A stretch of 64,000 nt of DNA from Athripsodes cinereus. Lineage: Eukaryota > Arthropoda > Insecta > Trichoptera > Leptoceridae. The notes under the pieces were generated by a model. The model saw nothing but the letters and a program-made list of their open reading frames with translations, was not told the origin of the DNA and searched no databases. Position numbers and translations under genes: made by a program. This document shows, one piece after another, positions 53,231 to 62,780 of the stretch. Positions within the stretch are counted from its first letter, which is position 1. Every line of letters begins with the position of its first letter. The stretch covers positions 12,627,684 to 12,691,683 of the forward strand of contig OX388328.1 of NCBI GenBank assembly GCA_947579605.1. The letters run 5' to 3'.

Positions 53231-54963
53231 CACTAAACCTACCGCGCGCGGTCAAATGACCGTTTTTGAAATTTCGTTTAGAATTTCTTGTACACAACGT
53301 TGCTGTATCGCCATGTAACTTTCTGACTTTTCCTATAATATGGATATATTCCATTTTTTAATATTCACAACTTTCTTTATTTTTTACTTTCTGATTTTTT
53401 TTTATTGCATGTCTAGTCTACCACGAGCGGTCATTTGACCTTTTAAACAATTCAAGCTATTTACTACTGTATATTGTCGGAAAGTGTGCAAATGAAATAA
53501 GTTTTATAAGTCCATTGTGTAATTGTGGATCTACAGCGTAAACCAATAATTCCCAAAGTGGTCCATATCGACTTCCAGAGGTCTAAAAATACCTACAAGG
53601 AGTCCATGTCAGCGGAAAAAAGTGGGGGCTTATGAAAAGAAAATGGGGGTCAACGATAATGGATATCATACAAACAGGACTTGATTTTACTTTTGGCACT
53701 CCATGAAATCATCCACACATACAAATTATACCTATTTGTTTACATAATTCGCAGAAATGGATGTTGTATTGGAAAGAGGAACTGATCGGAATAAGCACTA
53801 ACGAAGAACAATCTTTCAAAGTGAGTTATATTATACCAGATGTCAGAAATACATTTGAAGTTGATAAATGTATAAATAATTAATATCAAGTATGGTTGGG
53901 TCTAACCAAAACCGAAAAACATGGCAAGTGGTCTGTGAAACAAAAAAGTTTGAGGACCTCTTGTATAAACAAACAGGCGATTGGAACAAATGCCTAGATT
54001 GTGCCTAAAAATATGTATCTATCATATTTATGGAATAAGAAATGAAGTTCGTTATTTTCCTCGACAACTATAAACCGACCAGACTTTATAGAAATCATTT
54101 TAGAGATTTGTTTGGTTTAACAAAAGAAGTCAAAGTAGCTAATGCCTACAAAACGATGAGTTTGCTTTCATCTCTCAAGTTTGGTTCAATTTCATCCAAA
54201 ACAGTCAAAACTGTTATAAACCAGAAGCATTTGTCTCTCCACAGATGAACAATTATTTCCTAATAAAAGCACGCCGTAGATATACTCAATACTTGCCTAA
54301 TAAACCGGACAAATTTGGTATAAAATTTTGGTTGTCTTTCGATGTAAGTTGTGAGTACATAGTAAACGGTTCTCCATATTTGGGAAGAGACAAAGAGAGA
54401 GAACCATCAGCTTCACTTGGGGAACTTAAATGGCCAAAAAATATGGTGTAAAATCTAAATGTAGAAAATACCTTTACAGGTACTTTTCAATATCTTAGAT
54501 TTAGCCGGGATAAATGCTTGGATATAATATAAGGAAACGACGGATGAAGAAATTTCGAAGGTATAATTTTTATTTTAGTTGGCAGAAGAAGACCAAATGT
54601 CAGAAAGAGATACAGCTACGCAAAGAATGTTCATCAGAAACAAGAACAAATACATTAATAGATTCATTTGGACGAAAATCTTATGAAATAAGATATTATT
54701 AGGTGAATTTGTGAAAAAAATAACAAAAATACCTATGTGAAAATGTGCAATGCAAAATACTATGGGTAATATGTAAAAAATATATGCTAAAAATGTACAT
54801 AAAATATTCTAAATAGAACTAAAATATGTTTTTTCTATCCAATTAGCAAAAAAAAATCTATGCTAATGATACATTTTTTTTTTTTTTTGATGCGATCATT
54901 GAAGCGGTCATTTGACCGCTCGTGGTAGGAATAGGTATACATAAAATGTCGGTAGGTTTAGTG
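53231..54963 (+). mobile_element. piggyBac-type element, defective, TTAA target sites
   Basis: TTAA stands at 53227-53230 and 54964-54967. The termini CACTAAACCTACCG and CGGTAGGTTTAGTG are exact inverted repeats, backed by CGGTCAAATGACCG palindromes near both ends. TTAA specificity and the coding relic identify piggyBac. It is 1733 bp, too short for an intact copy. Confidence 0.88.
54042..54650 (+). pseudogene. piggyBac transposase relic
   Basis: Readable blocks, in shifting frames, are LSTDEQLFP (54230-54256, with the first catalytic Asp), YTQYLPNKPDKFGIKFWLSF, NGSPYLGRDKE and SLGE, then directly DLAGINAW (about 54495-54518), YKETTDEEIS and FQLAEEDQMSER. The first blocks belong to the DDD catalytic core and the last to its C-terminal side. 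The segments with the second and third catalytic Asp are absent, so an internal deletion removed them. A stop also follows INAWI. It cannot be functional. Confidence 0.85.
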
Positions 54964-54982
54964 TTAAGATTCAGAATTGGCC

Positions 54983-55050
54983 CTACTGTCCTCATTCATT
55001 CTTTCCACATGCCCAAACCGTCGTTGCTCATTTACATTCATCCTTGCAAA
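54983..55050 (-). mobile_element. RTE-A short fragment
   Basis: CTGTCCTCATTCATTCTTTC, CACATGCCCAAACCGTC and ATTTACATTCATCCTTGCAA match 46945-46990 in the intact element. Confidence 0.7.
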
Positions 55051-55054
55051 TAGA

Positions 55055-55365
55055 AACATAAATCTAATTCGAGATAAATTTATGCAAAAATACATCGATG
55101 TAATGTGAATGTACAAAATTATCTTCTTTGTCACACAAAATATTAGATATTATATACATATGTACTAGATATTATGATTATTCATATCTTTCACTGTGTA
55201 CTTTGGTTTGCCGGAGTGACAAGTGGTTTCGCCAAGTGACAAGTCCCGTTTCATATCAAATCATATTTATTTATACATATTATATATCGCTAATACAAAG
55301 TATGTACCATACGTGGTCAAATTATTAGACACAAATGTCGTAGGTAGCTTGAAATGATGATAAGA
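55055..55365. other. AT-rich interval, no gene seen
   Basis: Nothing recognised. Confidence 0.4.
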
Positions 55366-55369
55366 GACT

Positions 55370-55565
55370 TTATTCTTCTTTTTCTCGTGCCGTATAAGGT
55401 CCCCCCGACGTTGGCAATCACTCAGGCGAAGGTTTCTCTATCTTGCGCGACCCGGAACAGCTCCCCCACATGTCTCATCCCGGTCCAGTCTCTTATATTG
55501 CGCAGCCAAGACGTTTGCCTTCTACCAGGACCACGCTGCCCCTCAATCTTCCCCATCAGTATACA
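55370..55565 (-). mobile_element. RTE-E 3' fragment
   Basis: The inverted reading gives residues like GRRQTSWLRNIRDWTGMRHV and RDRETFAXVIANVGGT from GTAGAAGGCAAACGTCTTGG and CGTCGGGGGGACC. Aligns with 29850-30230 minus its MITE. Confidence 0.7.
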
Positions 55566-55569
55566 AATT

Positions 55570-56120
55570 TCGGGTGAAATTTTGTTTTATTTGATCATTT
55601 ATAAATATTGTACATAGTTACACCCGGTTTCGATCTGGACGTAAGCATCAAATTGACATTTGGAATTATTTGAAAACTGGCAACACCGTGATTCATACAT
55701 TTTTGACAGATCGTTCTATCATACACCGATGAATATTGGTGAATTATTTTCGTATATTTATAAGAAAATATTAAAAAAGCTAACATTTGTAGCTTGCATC
55801 TTTTTTTTTATTAACTAAGAAACAAAATAGGAGTTGGGTTAGATGAAAGATGGCAATATCGCACATTCGCGACAAACTCGCCCTCTGTATATTAATTATA
55901 GAATTTGACTGTATTTCTTTATTTATTTATTTTTTACTGTAAATTGATAACAAGTAATTTTACATAGTTAGTATACAACACAAAATTATTCTGAATACAA
56001 TAATACAATCAATATACAGAGGGCGAGTTTATCGCGGAGGCGAGTTTTTTCATACTTGCTCGATTTTATTAACATTGCTTAACACAATATTAAATAGGAA
56101 AGCATACACGAGGAATTCAA
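55570..56120. other. interval with a short inverted pair
   Basis: CTCGCCCTCTGTATATT near 55877 faces ATATACAGAGGGCGAG near 56018, about 140 bases apart, so a small TIR element may span 55860-56035. No gene seen. Confidence 0.45.
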
Positions 56121-56122
56121 GG

Positions 56123-56212
56123 TCAAGTGACGGAAGCGAAAATTATAAACAAAGATAAGTAAACGACGCTCCAGCCTTTCTGCCTACCCCGAAATGGAAG
56201 TGGTATCATATA
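56123..56212 (+). mobile_element. RTE-A 3' fragment, decayed
   Basis: CAAGTGACGGAAGCGAAA, CGACGCTCCAGCCTTTCTGC and CTACCCCGAAATGGAAG resemble the last codons of RTE-A. Confidence 0.6.
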
Positions 56213-56214
56213 TT

Positions 56215-56650
56215 TGCCTATTTTTATTGTTCTAGGTTGTTTGTTAAATTGTTTTTCTGTTATACTTTATAACTTTATAACCTAAAAGGCAAATTGCTGT
56301 TAAATAAATAAGTAAATTAAACATGATTTTTTGGGATAAAAAATTTGACCACGTCTTAACACTATACGCTGTTCGTACATTCTATTCTAACAAAATATCT
56401 ATCTAAAATATATATTCTGTATTATGTACGTATGTATGTTTATATTCGACATTTGATATTACCGACTTGTTCAATGTATGCAAATAAATTAAAATTTGTG
56501 TGAATTAATCCAACTACCCGGCGTTGGACTGATAAGGATATTTCATTTGGATAGCACATTTTGTTGTATTTGTAGGTATTTAGTTATATTGTGTGAATTA
56601 GTACGTTAAAATAGTGCTCCGCCACCTTTTTGTCATCTAATTCTACGGTA
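56215..56650. other. AT-rich interval, no gene seen
   Basis: Nothing recognised. Confidence 0.4.
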
Positions 56651-56656
56651 TACCAA

Positions 56657-57082
56657 AATGGGCCACTTGTAGATTTTTTTATTACATTAAATTGTAAATT
56701 AGTATAAAAGAAACGTAACCACAATTTTATTTAATTTTTCTTGCACTGTTTTCTTAAAGATGTAGATTAAAGATTGGATTTTCTCGGAGTGATCAAAAAC
56801 GATATGACAGCACTGTGACGTCACGGAGTCCAGTGAATCATAATAACTTTCGCACCACAGATTATAATCTCATACACACACGGGACTCCGTGACGTCATC
56901 AGCTGTCAAAAACCATTTAACGTATTTTGCCAAACGTCAACAATTTGGATTTTATTTTTGGAAATTCTCCATAATTTAGATATTTAAAAAAAATTTAACT
57001 GACATATTTGTGTTTTTCGACCTAAAATTTACTCAATTCGATCATTTTTATTCCAATTCCCTACGACTGCAAGTGGCCCATT
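56657..57082. mobile_element. 426-bp MITE, TIR AATGGGCCACTTG, copy 2 (inverted)
   Basis: AATGGGCCACTTGTAG and CTGCAAGTGGCCCATT are the ends. The whole length aligns with 50592-51010 in reverse, including the facing TGACGTCACGGAGTCC blocks. Confidence 0.85.
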
Positions 57083-57224
57083 CTTCATAGAATTTCGCGG
57101 CACACCAAAAGCTAAAATATATAGGTATTAAATTGATACACATGACTAATTCGGAGTAGCCATAGTGTGTACAAAACACACTACGCAGTTTTCAACAGTT
57201 GGCACCAGGAGCTGGGGAACATTA

Positions 57225-57292
57225 ATGAATTCTTAAATGGGCCTTTGCGAAGTTTTTTTTTTCCAAAATAGGTGCAATTTAAAATAATGAAT
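57225..57292 (+). mobile_element. LINE 3'-UTR-like fragment
   Basis: CTTAAATGGGCCTTTGCGAA and AATAGGTGCAATTTAAAATA resemble 58545-58595. Confidence 0.45.
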
Positions 57293-57315
57293 GACGGAAT
57301 TGATGACCGTTCTTT

Positions 57316-57755
57316 ATGGACACCGAAAATGATAACTTAAGCCAGTCTAGAGCCGGTTCGAAAGCGTTGGGACGTCTTCTCACTTTTCTGATTAGATTTT
57401 GCACAATGGTACATCGTGTAAACGTGGTTCAATCGGGATGTAACATTGTGCAAAATGTAATCGGAAGAAGTAAGAAAGACATCCCAACGCTTACGAATTG
57501 GATCTAGACTGGCTTAAGTTATCACTTTCAGTGTCCATGGACAACGTTCACCAATTCCACCATTCTCACTGTCACGATGTAAGGTCCACCATAAGTAAGG
57601 CAAACCATAGAAGCAATCATCATTACCAAAGTGATCACTTAATTAAGCCAGCCTAGAGTCAATTCGTAAGCATTGAGACGCCTTTCTTACTCCTTCCGAT
57701 TACATTTTGCACAATGTTACAATATTGTGTAAACATGGTTCTCCAATCGAGATAT
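57316..57755. repeat. three repeat-K copies in alternating orientation
   Basis: 57316-57440 reads minus (GACACCGAAAATGATAACTT, AGAGCCGGTTCGAAAGCGTT), 57440-57605 reads plus (AATCGGAAGAAGTAAGAAAG, TGTCCATGGACAACGTTCAC) and 57625-57755 reads minus (AAGTGATCACTTAATTAAGC, CATTGAGACGCCTTTCTTAC). Junctions fall in AACATTGTGCAAAATGTAAT. Confidence 0.65.
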
Positions 57756-57759
57756 CTGA

Positions 57760-58440
57760 TTGGTTATGTTATCTGCACCCAAATCCGATTAAACAATAAA
57801 AAAATTAGTAAATATTCTAGACATTTAAGATTACTGGCTCAGATTTACAACAAACACACAACATATTTCATTTTCAACTTGAATTATTTAAATTATAAAC
57901 TCAATCTCATTTGACAAACAAGTGTCAATCTAGTTTTTCGTTAGTAGACTAGACTTCAAATTATTTTTAATCTATATAATATATTTATGCGCACTTTTTT
58001 AATATTATTTTTTTAATTTATTTTAAACTTGTTTTCACACTAGACATATTATATATTAGATATATATACTAATTAGTATAAAATAGGTGAAGAATGTAAC
58101 ACTTTATTTGCAATAATGAAAATATTATAAGTATATTATGATTAAGATGTTTTCTTTCACTTATTTAATAATAATAAACATTGTATTTTATTTATTTATT
58201 TATTCTTTACTGTACATTGATTACAAGCAAATTCACACAAAAATACATTTAAACAATTCCGTGATGATATACTTAGTAGTAGTAATATTTGAAAAATATG
58301 TTTTGACATTTTTGTTTTTTCTGTCTGTTACAGGTAAGCGATTGAAAGACGTCTTTAAAAAAACGTCACTTTTTTCGTCCAAGGTAAGTCATGAGTCATT
58401 ATAAAATTAATCGACAGACTGCAAAAACCTTTACATCTTG
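57760..58440. other. AT-rich interval, no gene seen
   Basis: An 88-codon open stretch at 58138-58404 is hydrophobic and AT-driven; no family is recognised. I treat it as chance. Confidence 0.4.
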
Positions 58441-58444
58441 TTGC

Positions 58445-58615
58445 TGTAGAACAAAATACCCTCATAATTTGCGAACTCTGGAGAATGTGGAGGTGTTCAA
58501 GTCAAGGTTAAAGACCCTATTGTTCAGGAGGTGTTATGATTCTTGAATGGGCCCTTGCAGTGGTTTTTCCACAAAACGGTGCAACTTAAAAAAATGCCTA
58601 TTTTATTATTATTAT
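58445..58615 (+). mobile_element. L2/CR1-like LINE C terminus and 3' UTR
   Basis: NLRTLENVEVFKSRLKTLLF then RRCYDS and stop, followed by GGGCCCTTGCAGTGGTTTTT and an (ATT)n tail. The L-R-x-x-x-x-x-x-F-K-S-R-L-K pattern is the usual end of such LINE frames. Confidence 0.75.
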
Positions 58616-58744
58616 GAAGATTAGTAATACAGTACTTATTTTTATACAAAACATGTTCTAAAAATTGCAATGAAACAAATAACATTTGCTATTGTTTCAA
58701 TCCATAACACTTAGACGGTATTCAGTGTGTCGATATTTAGGTAG

Positions 58745-59300
58745 TAGAATTCCATCCTCTTCTGAAAGTGGCATGTCAGGTCCCTCCGACGTCGGTAGTT
58801 ACCCTGGCATATGCTTCTCTGAACTGTGCTAGCCGGAATAGTTATGTTAGAAGAGAAAATTCTCCAAAGAAATTTCTCGAGAATGAGTAATTACTAATCA
58901 GAGGTTATTAACACTTTTTTCCATGTACGTACCTACAATTTTTTTTAACTTAAATATGGGCATGTGGGGTGTCAAACATCAAGATTTTTCATCAATTTTT
59001 TTTTGTTTCCATAAATAATTGTAGCCGTATTGGTGATAAATTGTCTCAACATTAAAATTTGTACATTGTTATTGATTGATTGAATAAAGTATTTATTATT
59101 ATTATACTGTTAAATAAAAAATAAGAAAAATTCTCGGAAAATTCTCTACTTCTATAAATTATTTCTTGAGAATTCCACAACACTAAGCCGGAACAGCTCT
59201 TCAACCCTCTGGACTCCGGTCCACTCTCGGATGTTTCTTAGCCAGGACATCTGCTGCCTTCCCACACCGCGACTGTCCTCAATTTCAAGAATTCCATAAT
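58745..59300 (-). mobile_element. RTE-E 3' fragment split by a hAT element
   Basis: GGTCCCTCCGACGTCGG and CTGGCATATGCTTCTCTGAA on the left join to AACAGCTCTTCAACCCTCTG and CAGGACATCTGCTGCCTTCC on the right. The order equals 55385-55540 (inverted RTE-E codons). Confidence 0.75.
58839..59185. mobile_element. hAT-type non-autonomous element, copy 2, exact 8-bp TSD
   Basis: AGCCGGAA at 58831-58838 and 59186-59193 is an exact octamer duplication. The ends are TAGTTATGTTAGAAGAGAA and GAATTCCACAACACTA. It shares its interior with 18724-19239. The inside carries TTGATTGATTGAATAAAGTA plus (TTA)n, a retroposon-like tail. Confidence 0.85.
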
Positions 59301-59460
59301 GAAATATTTTTTTCCAGTATATTGATTTTTTTATTTTTGTATCGTTGTTTCAAAAGGTTCAAAATCCAAATACACTTGGACACCCTCACAGCAAGCGAAA
59401 GGTATGCTTGTGGCGAGAAGGGGAGTAAGTCGGCAACGAATGTAGATAATTGAACCAGGA

Positions 59461-59727
59461 ATATCTCGATTTAATTGAATTTTATAACTGCTTAGTTTGT
59501 AGGACTCCATAATTTAATGTAAATAAAAAACAAAAAACTTTGTAGAGTTTTACTATGTACCTACTTTAATTCAGTGACCAGGTTTCCACATGTTGTCTTT
59601 TTCAAAAAAACTCATTTTTTTTGAAAAAGACATAACATGTCGAAACCAGGTCACTAAATTAAAATAGGTACACAGTATACTCTACGAAGTTTTTTGTTTT
59701 TATTTAAATTAAAATATCTCGATTTAA
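59461..59727. mobile_element. foldback element with 14-bp flanking repeats
   Basis: ATATCTCGATTTAA stands at 59461-59474 and 59714-59727. Arms of ~90 bases (ACAAAAAACTTTGTAGAG, TCAGTGACCAGGTTTCCAC) are inverted around 59611. Read outward from the centre they give GAAACCTGGTCACT and GAAACCAGGTCACT, that is GAA, an ACC/GGT mini-stem and C, as in the 3' half of a hammerhead. Confidence 0.55.
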
Positions 59728-59729
59728 GT

Positions 59730-60045
59730 CTGAGACTCTACTATCAGGCTTTCAAATACCACCTGTCCACTGCTGAACATAAGTCTCCACATCGTATAGT
59801 CGCTCACGTCAGCAAATTATGCTGTTCTATCCACCTACAAGCCGGGCAAACATTCTCGCAGAGTCACCAATAGCTAAGGCAATTAGATTGTTCAATAATA
59901 TTTCCCAGAATGTGAACGTATTCCACATCACATAGTACGGAGAGTTTGTAGGGAAAGTGGAAACACTTTTGTAAATGTTTGTTTTCTCTGAGATAGCATT
60001 GGTCGAAGGCTATAATGGTCCCAGTAGAATAATGGTGTCATTTAA
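59730..60045. other. interval without recognised gene
   Basis: Contains the second copy of the GATAGCATTGGTCGAAGG block near 59991 and an (AAT)n run near 60048. No gene seen. Confidence 0.4.
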
Positions 60046-60059
60046 ATAATAATAATAAT

Positions 60060-60275
60060 AATAATATCAAATATCGAAATCAAAGATATGTGGAGAACAC
60101 CTACCACAATCATCGTGCCTATATAGTGTTGTCTGTGAATGGTTTAATACCTAAGAGTCTGTCAAGCAATCTCAGAAAACTGGGAGTAGATGACAGGCTC
60201 AAATACAGCATGCAGAAGGCCGTACTTCTATCGTCCACCAGGATAGTAAGAAGGTTTTTGTCCCTGTAGCTCTGT
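60060..60275 (+). mobile_element. LINE reverse-transcriptase C-terminal fragment
   Basis: EIKDMWRTPTTIIVPI then, after a frameshift, LSVNGLIPKSLSSNLRKLGV and QKAVLLSSTRIVRRFLSL with a stop. This ending occurs in several moth LINE families. It is 5'-truncated and broken once. Confidence 0.7.
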
Positions 60276-60279
60276 AAGT

Positions 60280-60480
60280 GATCTCCCATGATTGTACTAT
60301 TTTATAAAACATCATGGAAGAATCAACTCGAATATTGTTGGGGTTCTACATTTTGAATATAAATATATTCTAATGTTTTATGGTTTATGTTATTTAATGT
60401 TATATTTAAATTTTATTGTTAATCTTATACTGTGTTCAGAATATAGAATCTAATATTGTTTTTTTAAATAAATGAGATAT
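60280..60480. other. AT-rich interval, no gene seen
   Basis: Nothing recognised. Confidence 0.35.
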
Positions 60481-60517
60481 GAAATAATAATATGTCTCCA
60501 GGCATCTCTGTCCAGTA

Positions 60518-61538
60518 GGCCTAGTCAAAACACATTTAAGGGTTACGTTTTCGATTCGTTTTCGTTCAAATGTTGACGACGTTGCGAGTAGAGGGTTACT
60601 CCTACTCCCGGGAAAACCCTCTAATTTTTATTTCCCGTTTCCCGGGAAAAAAACGAATCCTTTCCCGGGAAAAAATACAAATTATTAGTCATGCAGATTG
60701 CCATACCGATACCGAAATCTTTGTTTAGTTAACTGTAATAGTCGTGATAAACTTGTAGAAGCTGACGAATATTTTGATATGAAAATATGAAAAATAATAT
60801 TAATTACCAATATAAGTGTTATACTTTAAAAAAAAAACTTAATTATAGCTTAAATGTATTCGTTTGAAAGAAGCATAATTATTCTAAATATAATTCGAAA
60901 TCGGAGGTGTGTTTGGCCGACAATGTATAAGAATCCTACAATTTTTCATGTTTTTTTTTTACATATTTTGAAAAGTTAGATAGTTCTTAAAAATATTAGT
61001 GCAGCCAACTGTCATTTTTTTGTTTTATTCATGGATATTAACCGATATAAAAAATCTTTTTTTGTCGAAATTTCTCATTTTTTAAAGTCAAAAATCTTTA
61101 AAAAGCTTTGCCAAAATCCATAACATTTTTTTGCTTGATAGGATGATCAAAAATTAAAAGTTTATATATTTTGTAAACAATTTTTATTTTGATATAACAT
61201 AGAGTACCTAAATAAATCTCGTCAGTCAGCTATTTAGTTTTTTTTAAGCAAATTACTTATATTGGTAACAAAAATTTGATTTTTTTTTTATCAAATCAAA
61301 ATGTTTGCAAGGGTCAACAAGTTATGAGAGTTTTTATACCAAATTTGTTGAAAATTGAATATTTATAAATATAATAATGAATTTTCCGGGATTCCCGGGA
61401 ATCCCGGGAAATTCATTTTAAAATTTCCCGTTTCCCGGGAACAAAAATAATCCGGGAAAAGATACCCTCTAGTTGCGAGAACGCGTCAATTTTCGTAGTT
61501 AAAATTCGTTTGGAACAAAAATGTGTTTTGACTAGGCC
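60518..61538. mobile_element. MITE-type element, TIR GGCCTAGTCAAAACACATTT, with nested hAT
   Basis: GGCCTAGTCAAAACACATTT at the left and AAATGTGTTTTGACTAGGCC at the right are perfect 20-bp inverted repeats. Without the nested element it would be ~130 bp. Its ends are very close to 36852-37014. Confidence 0.8.
60589..61471. mobile_element. 883-bp hAT-type element with exact 8-bp TSD
   Basis: GTTGCGAG at 60581-60588 and 61472-61479. The ends are TAGAGGGTTACTCCTAC and, inverted, TAGAGGGTATCTTTTCCC. Both subterminal regions are full of CCCGGGAAA words. There is no coding region, so it is non-autonomous. Confidence 0.85.
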
Positions 61539-61664
61539 CACTGAGCTTTCTGCAACCAGTCACCAGCGATTCTTCTAATGTCATCAGACCAACATATTGT
61601 ACTTAGGAGGTGTTTATTTACTTCTTTTATTTTTACGAAGTCTCCTCCTCTTATATAATATGGT

Positions 61665-62135
61665 CATCATGATAGTAATATTTCTACAGGTCATGAGGTC
61701 ACGTTGAGCTGTTGACAGTAAAGTATACCTGACTCTTATAATATTTATTTCCAGGTACCTACACAGACTCTGCACAGTATGATAAACTGTTACCGTAGTG
61801 TAACCTCACATGGTAGGAACTAGAGTATTTTACTCAGCTCATTCTGTTGACACGGGACTTTGGCGCCGCTGAGCGAGTCGAAATTCGTACCGCTCTATGA
61901 AATTTTTATCTATGCATAATGTAGACATAGGTGATCTATGATTTATGTAAACTCTCTCTTACCAGAAATGAACGAATAAAGTGGTCGTGTTGTGAACATC
62001 TCCGTGTTTTAATTTACAAAATTCCCAGACATTTTCTCAAACAGGCAATCGATCACATTCTTCTTATGTTCGGTCACAATTTGCCCTCCGAATTTCGCAA
62101 CCACCGGATCGCATAGTCCGTAATAATAATAATAA
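61665..62135. other. interval without recognised gene
   Basis: A 61-codon open stretch at 61931-62116 has no domain I can name. Confidence 0.35.
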
Positions 62136-62139
62136 AGAC

Positions 62140-62290
62140 AATTTATATTTAGCGCCGTTTAATGATCCGTGACCATCTCAAGGACGCCGTGGCTTTTCTT
62201 GAAAAGCAGTGTTTTCAGCTTACTCCTGAACGTTGCAGTGGGTTGGTTCTGTCTTAAATCCGCTGGTAATTGGTTCCAGGCAGTAAGAGC
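62140..62290 (-). mobile_element. L2/CR1-like LINE 3' fragment
   Basis: The inverted reading LPGTNYQRI.DRTNP and FKKSHGVLEMVTDH leads into TTAAACGGCGCTAAATATA. Same end as 17925-18125. Confidence 0.75.
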
Positions 62291-62291
62291 G

Positions 62292-62470
62292 TGTAAGTTC
62301 TGAAGTTCTCCATGGAATGCATATGTGGAGACACTCGTTTATCAGATGCTCGATAGTTTGTGTCATTCCACATGTTGTGCACGCTGTTGAATCATTCCAT
62401 CCCCATTTGTATTATAAGTTAGAAGCAGTACAGCCCACATCACATCTTATACGATTTATTGTTCACCATA
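62292..62470 (-). mobile_element. LINE C-terminal fragment with Cys-His motif, decayed
   Basis: The minus strand reads RIRCDVGCTASN, then WGWNDSTACTTCGMTQTIEH and LINECLH. The C-x-x-C-G...T-I-E-H...C pattern is that of the end of many LINE reverse transcriptases, as at 25298-25680. Confidence 0.65.
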
Positions 62471-62510
62471 TTTTCCTGGGAAGCGTAAATCCAGGCAGTT
62501 CTTCTGTTGC

Positions 62511-62666
62511 GGCCGTGCGTTGAGTAAGGGAAACCGACGTGCGTGTATAAGAAACTGTATGAATGTGGAGGAAGCGAAGGAAGTGTGTAAAGATAGATCT
62601 GTTTGGCGTTTCGTTCTCTCTGCCTTCCCCACTTGGGACATAGCGTGAGGGTATAGTATAGTATAG
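62511..62666 (+). mobile_element. RTE-B 3' fragment with 11-bp TSD
   Basis: TCTTCTGTTGC flanks it at 62500-62510 and 62667-62677. Encodes RVLSKGNRRACI, NCMNVEEAKEVCKDRSVW and FLSAFPTWDIA, then the (TATAG)n tail. Confidence 0.9.
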
Positions 62667-62679
62667 TCTTCTGTTGCAA

Positions 62680-62780
62680 AAGAAAAGGGTGGGAGACCAA
62701 TTCTTTGATGGGTGCTCCACAAAATGTTCGAAAAAATAAATAGAGATTTTACTTCTCTAAAATTCAGTGATGAGGTTCAC
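62680..62780. mobile_element. two SINE-P pieces in opposite orientation
   Basis: AAGGGTGGGAGACCAATTCT and GGGTGCTCCAC read as the inverted 5' end; GTTCGAAAAAATAAATAG and AATTCAGTGATGAGGTT then read forward. Confidence 0.6.

Larger units (their letters stand above)
52553..54982. mobile_element. TIR element GGCCAATTCTGAATC hosting a piggyBac relic
   Basis: GGCCAATTCTGAATC at 52553-52567 and GATTCAGAATTGGCC at 54968-54982 are perfect 15-bp inverted repeats. The left arm is rich in TTAGTT/AACTAA words. The piggyBac relic landed 16 bases from the right end, so the original element was about 690 bp. No coding sequence of its own is seen. Confidence 0.75.
60490..61660 (-). mobile_element. RTE-C-like fragment split by nested elements
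   Basis: CCAGGCATCTCTGTCCAGTA on the left continues on the right with CCCACTGAGCTTTCTGCAAC and ATTCTTCTAATGTCATCAGA. The parallel in RTE-C is 62865-62915 (GACGCTACTCTCTTCCAGTG, CTCTTAATATCGTCGGACCA). Confidence 0.6.

Noticed and set aside
52553..54982. Outer element GGCCAATTCTGAATC as part of piggyBac
   Set aside because: TTAA and the CACTAAACC termini lie inside it; the outer ends are a different inverted repeat, so it is a separate host element.
58138..58404. 88-codon open stretch with hydrophobic N terminus as a small membrane protein
   Set aside because: Composition follows the local AT-rich sequence; no signal for splicing, homologous copy or family motif was seen.
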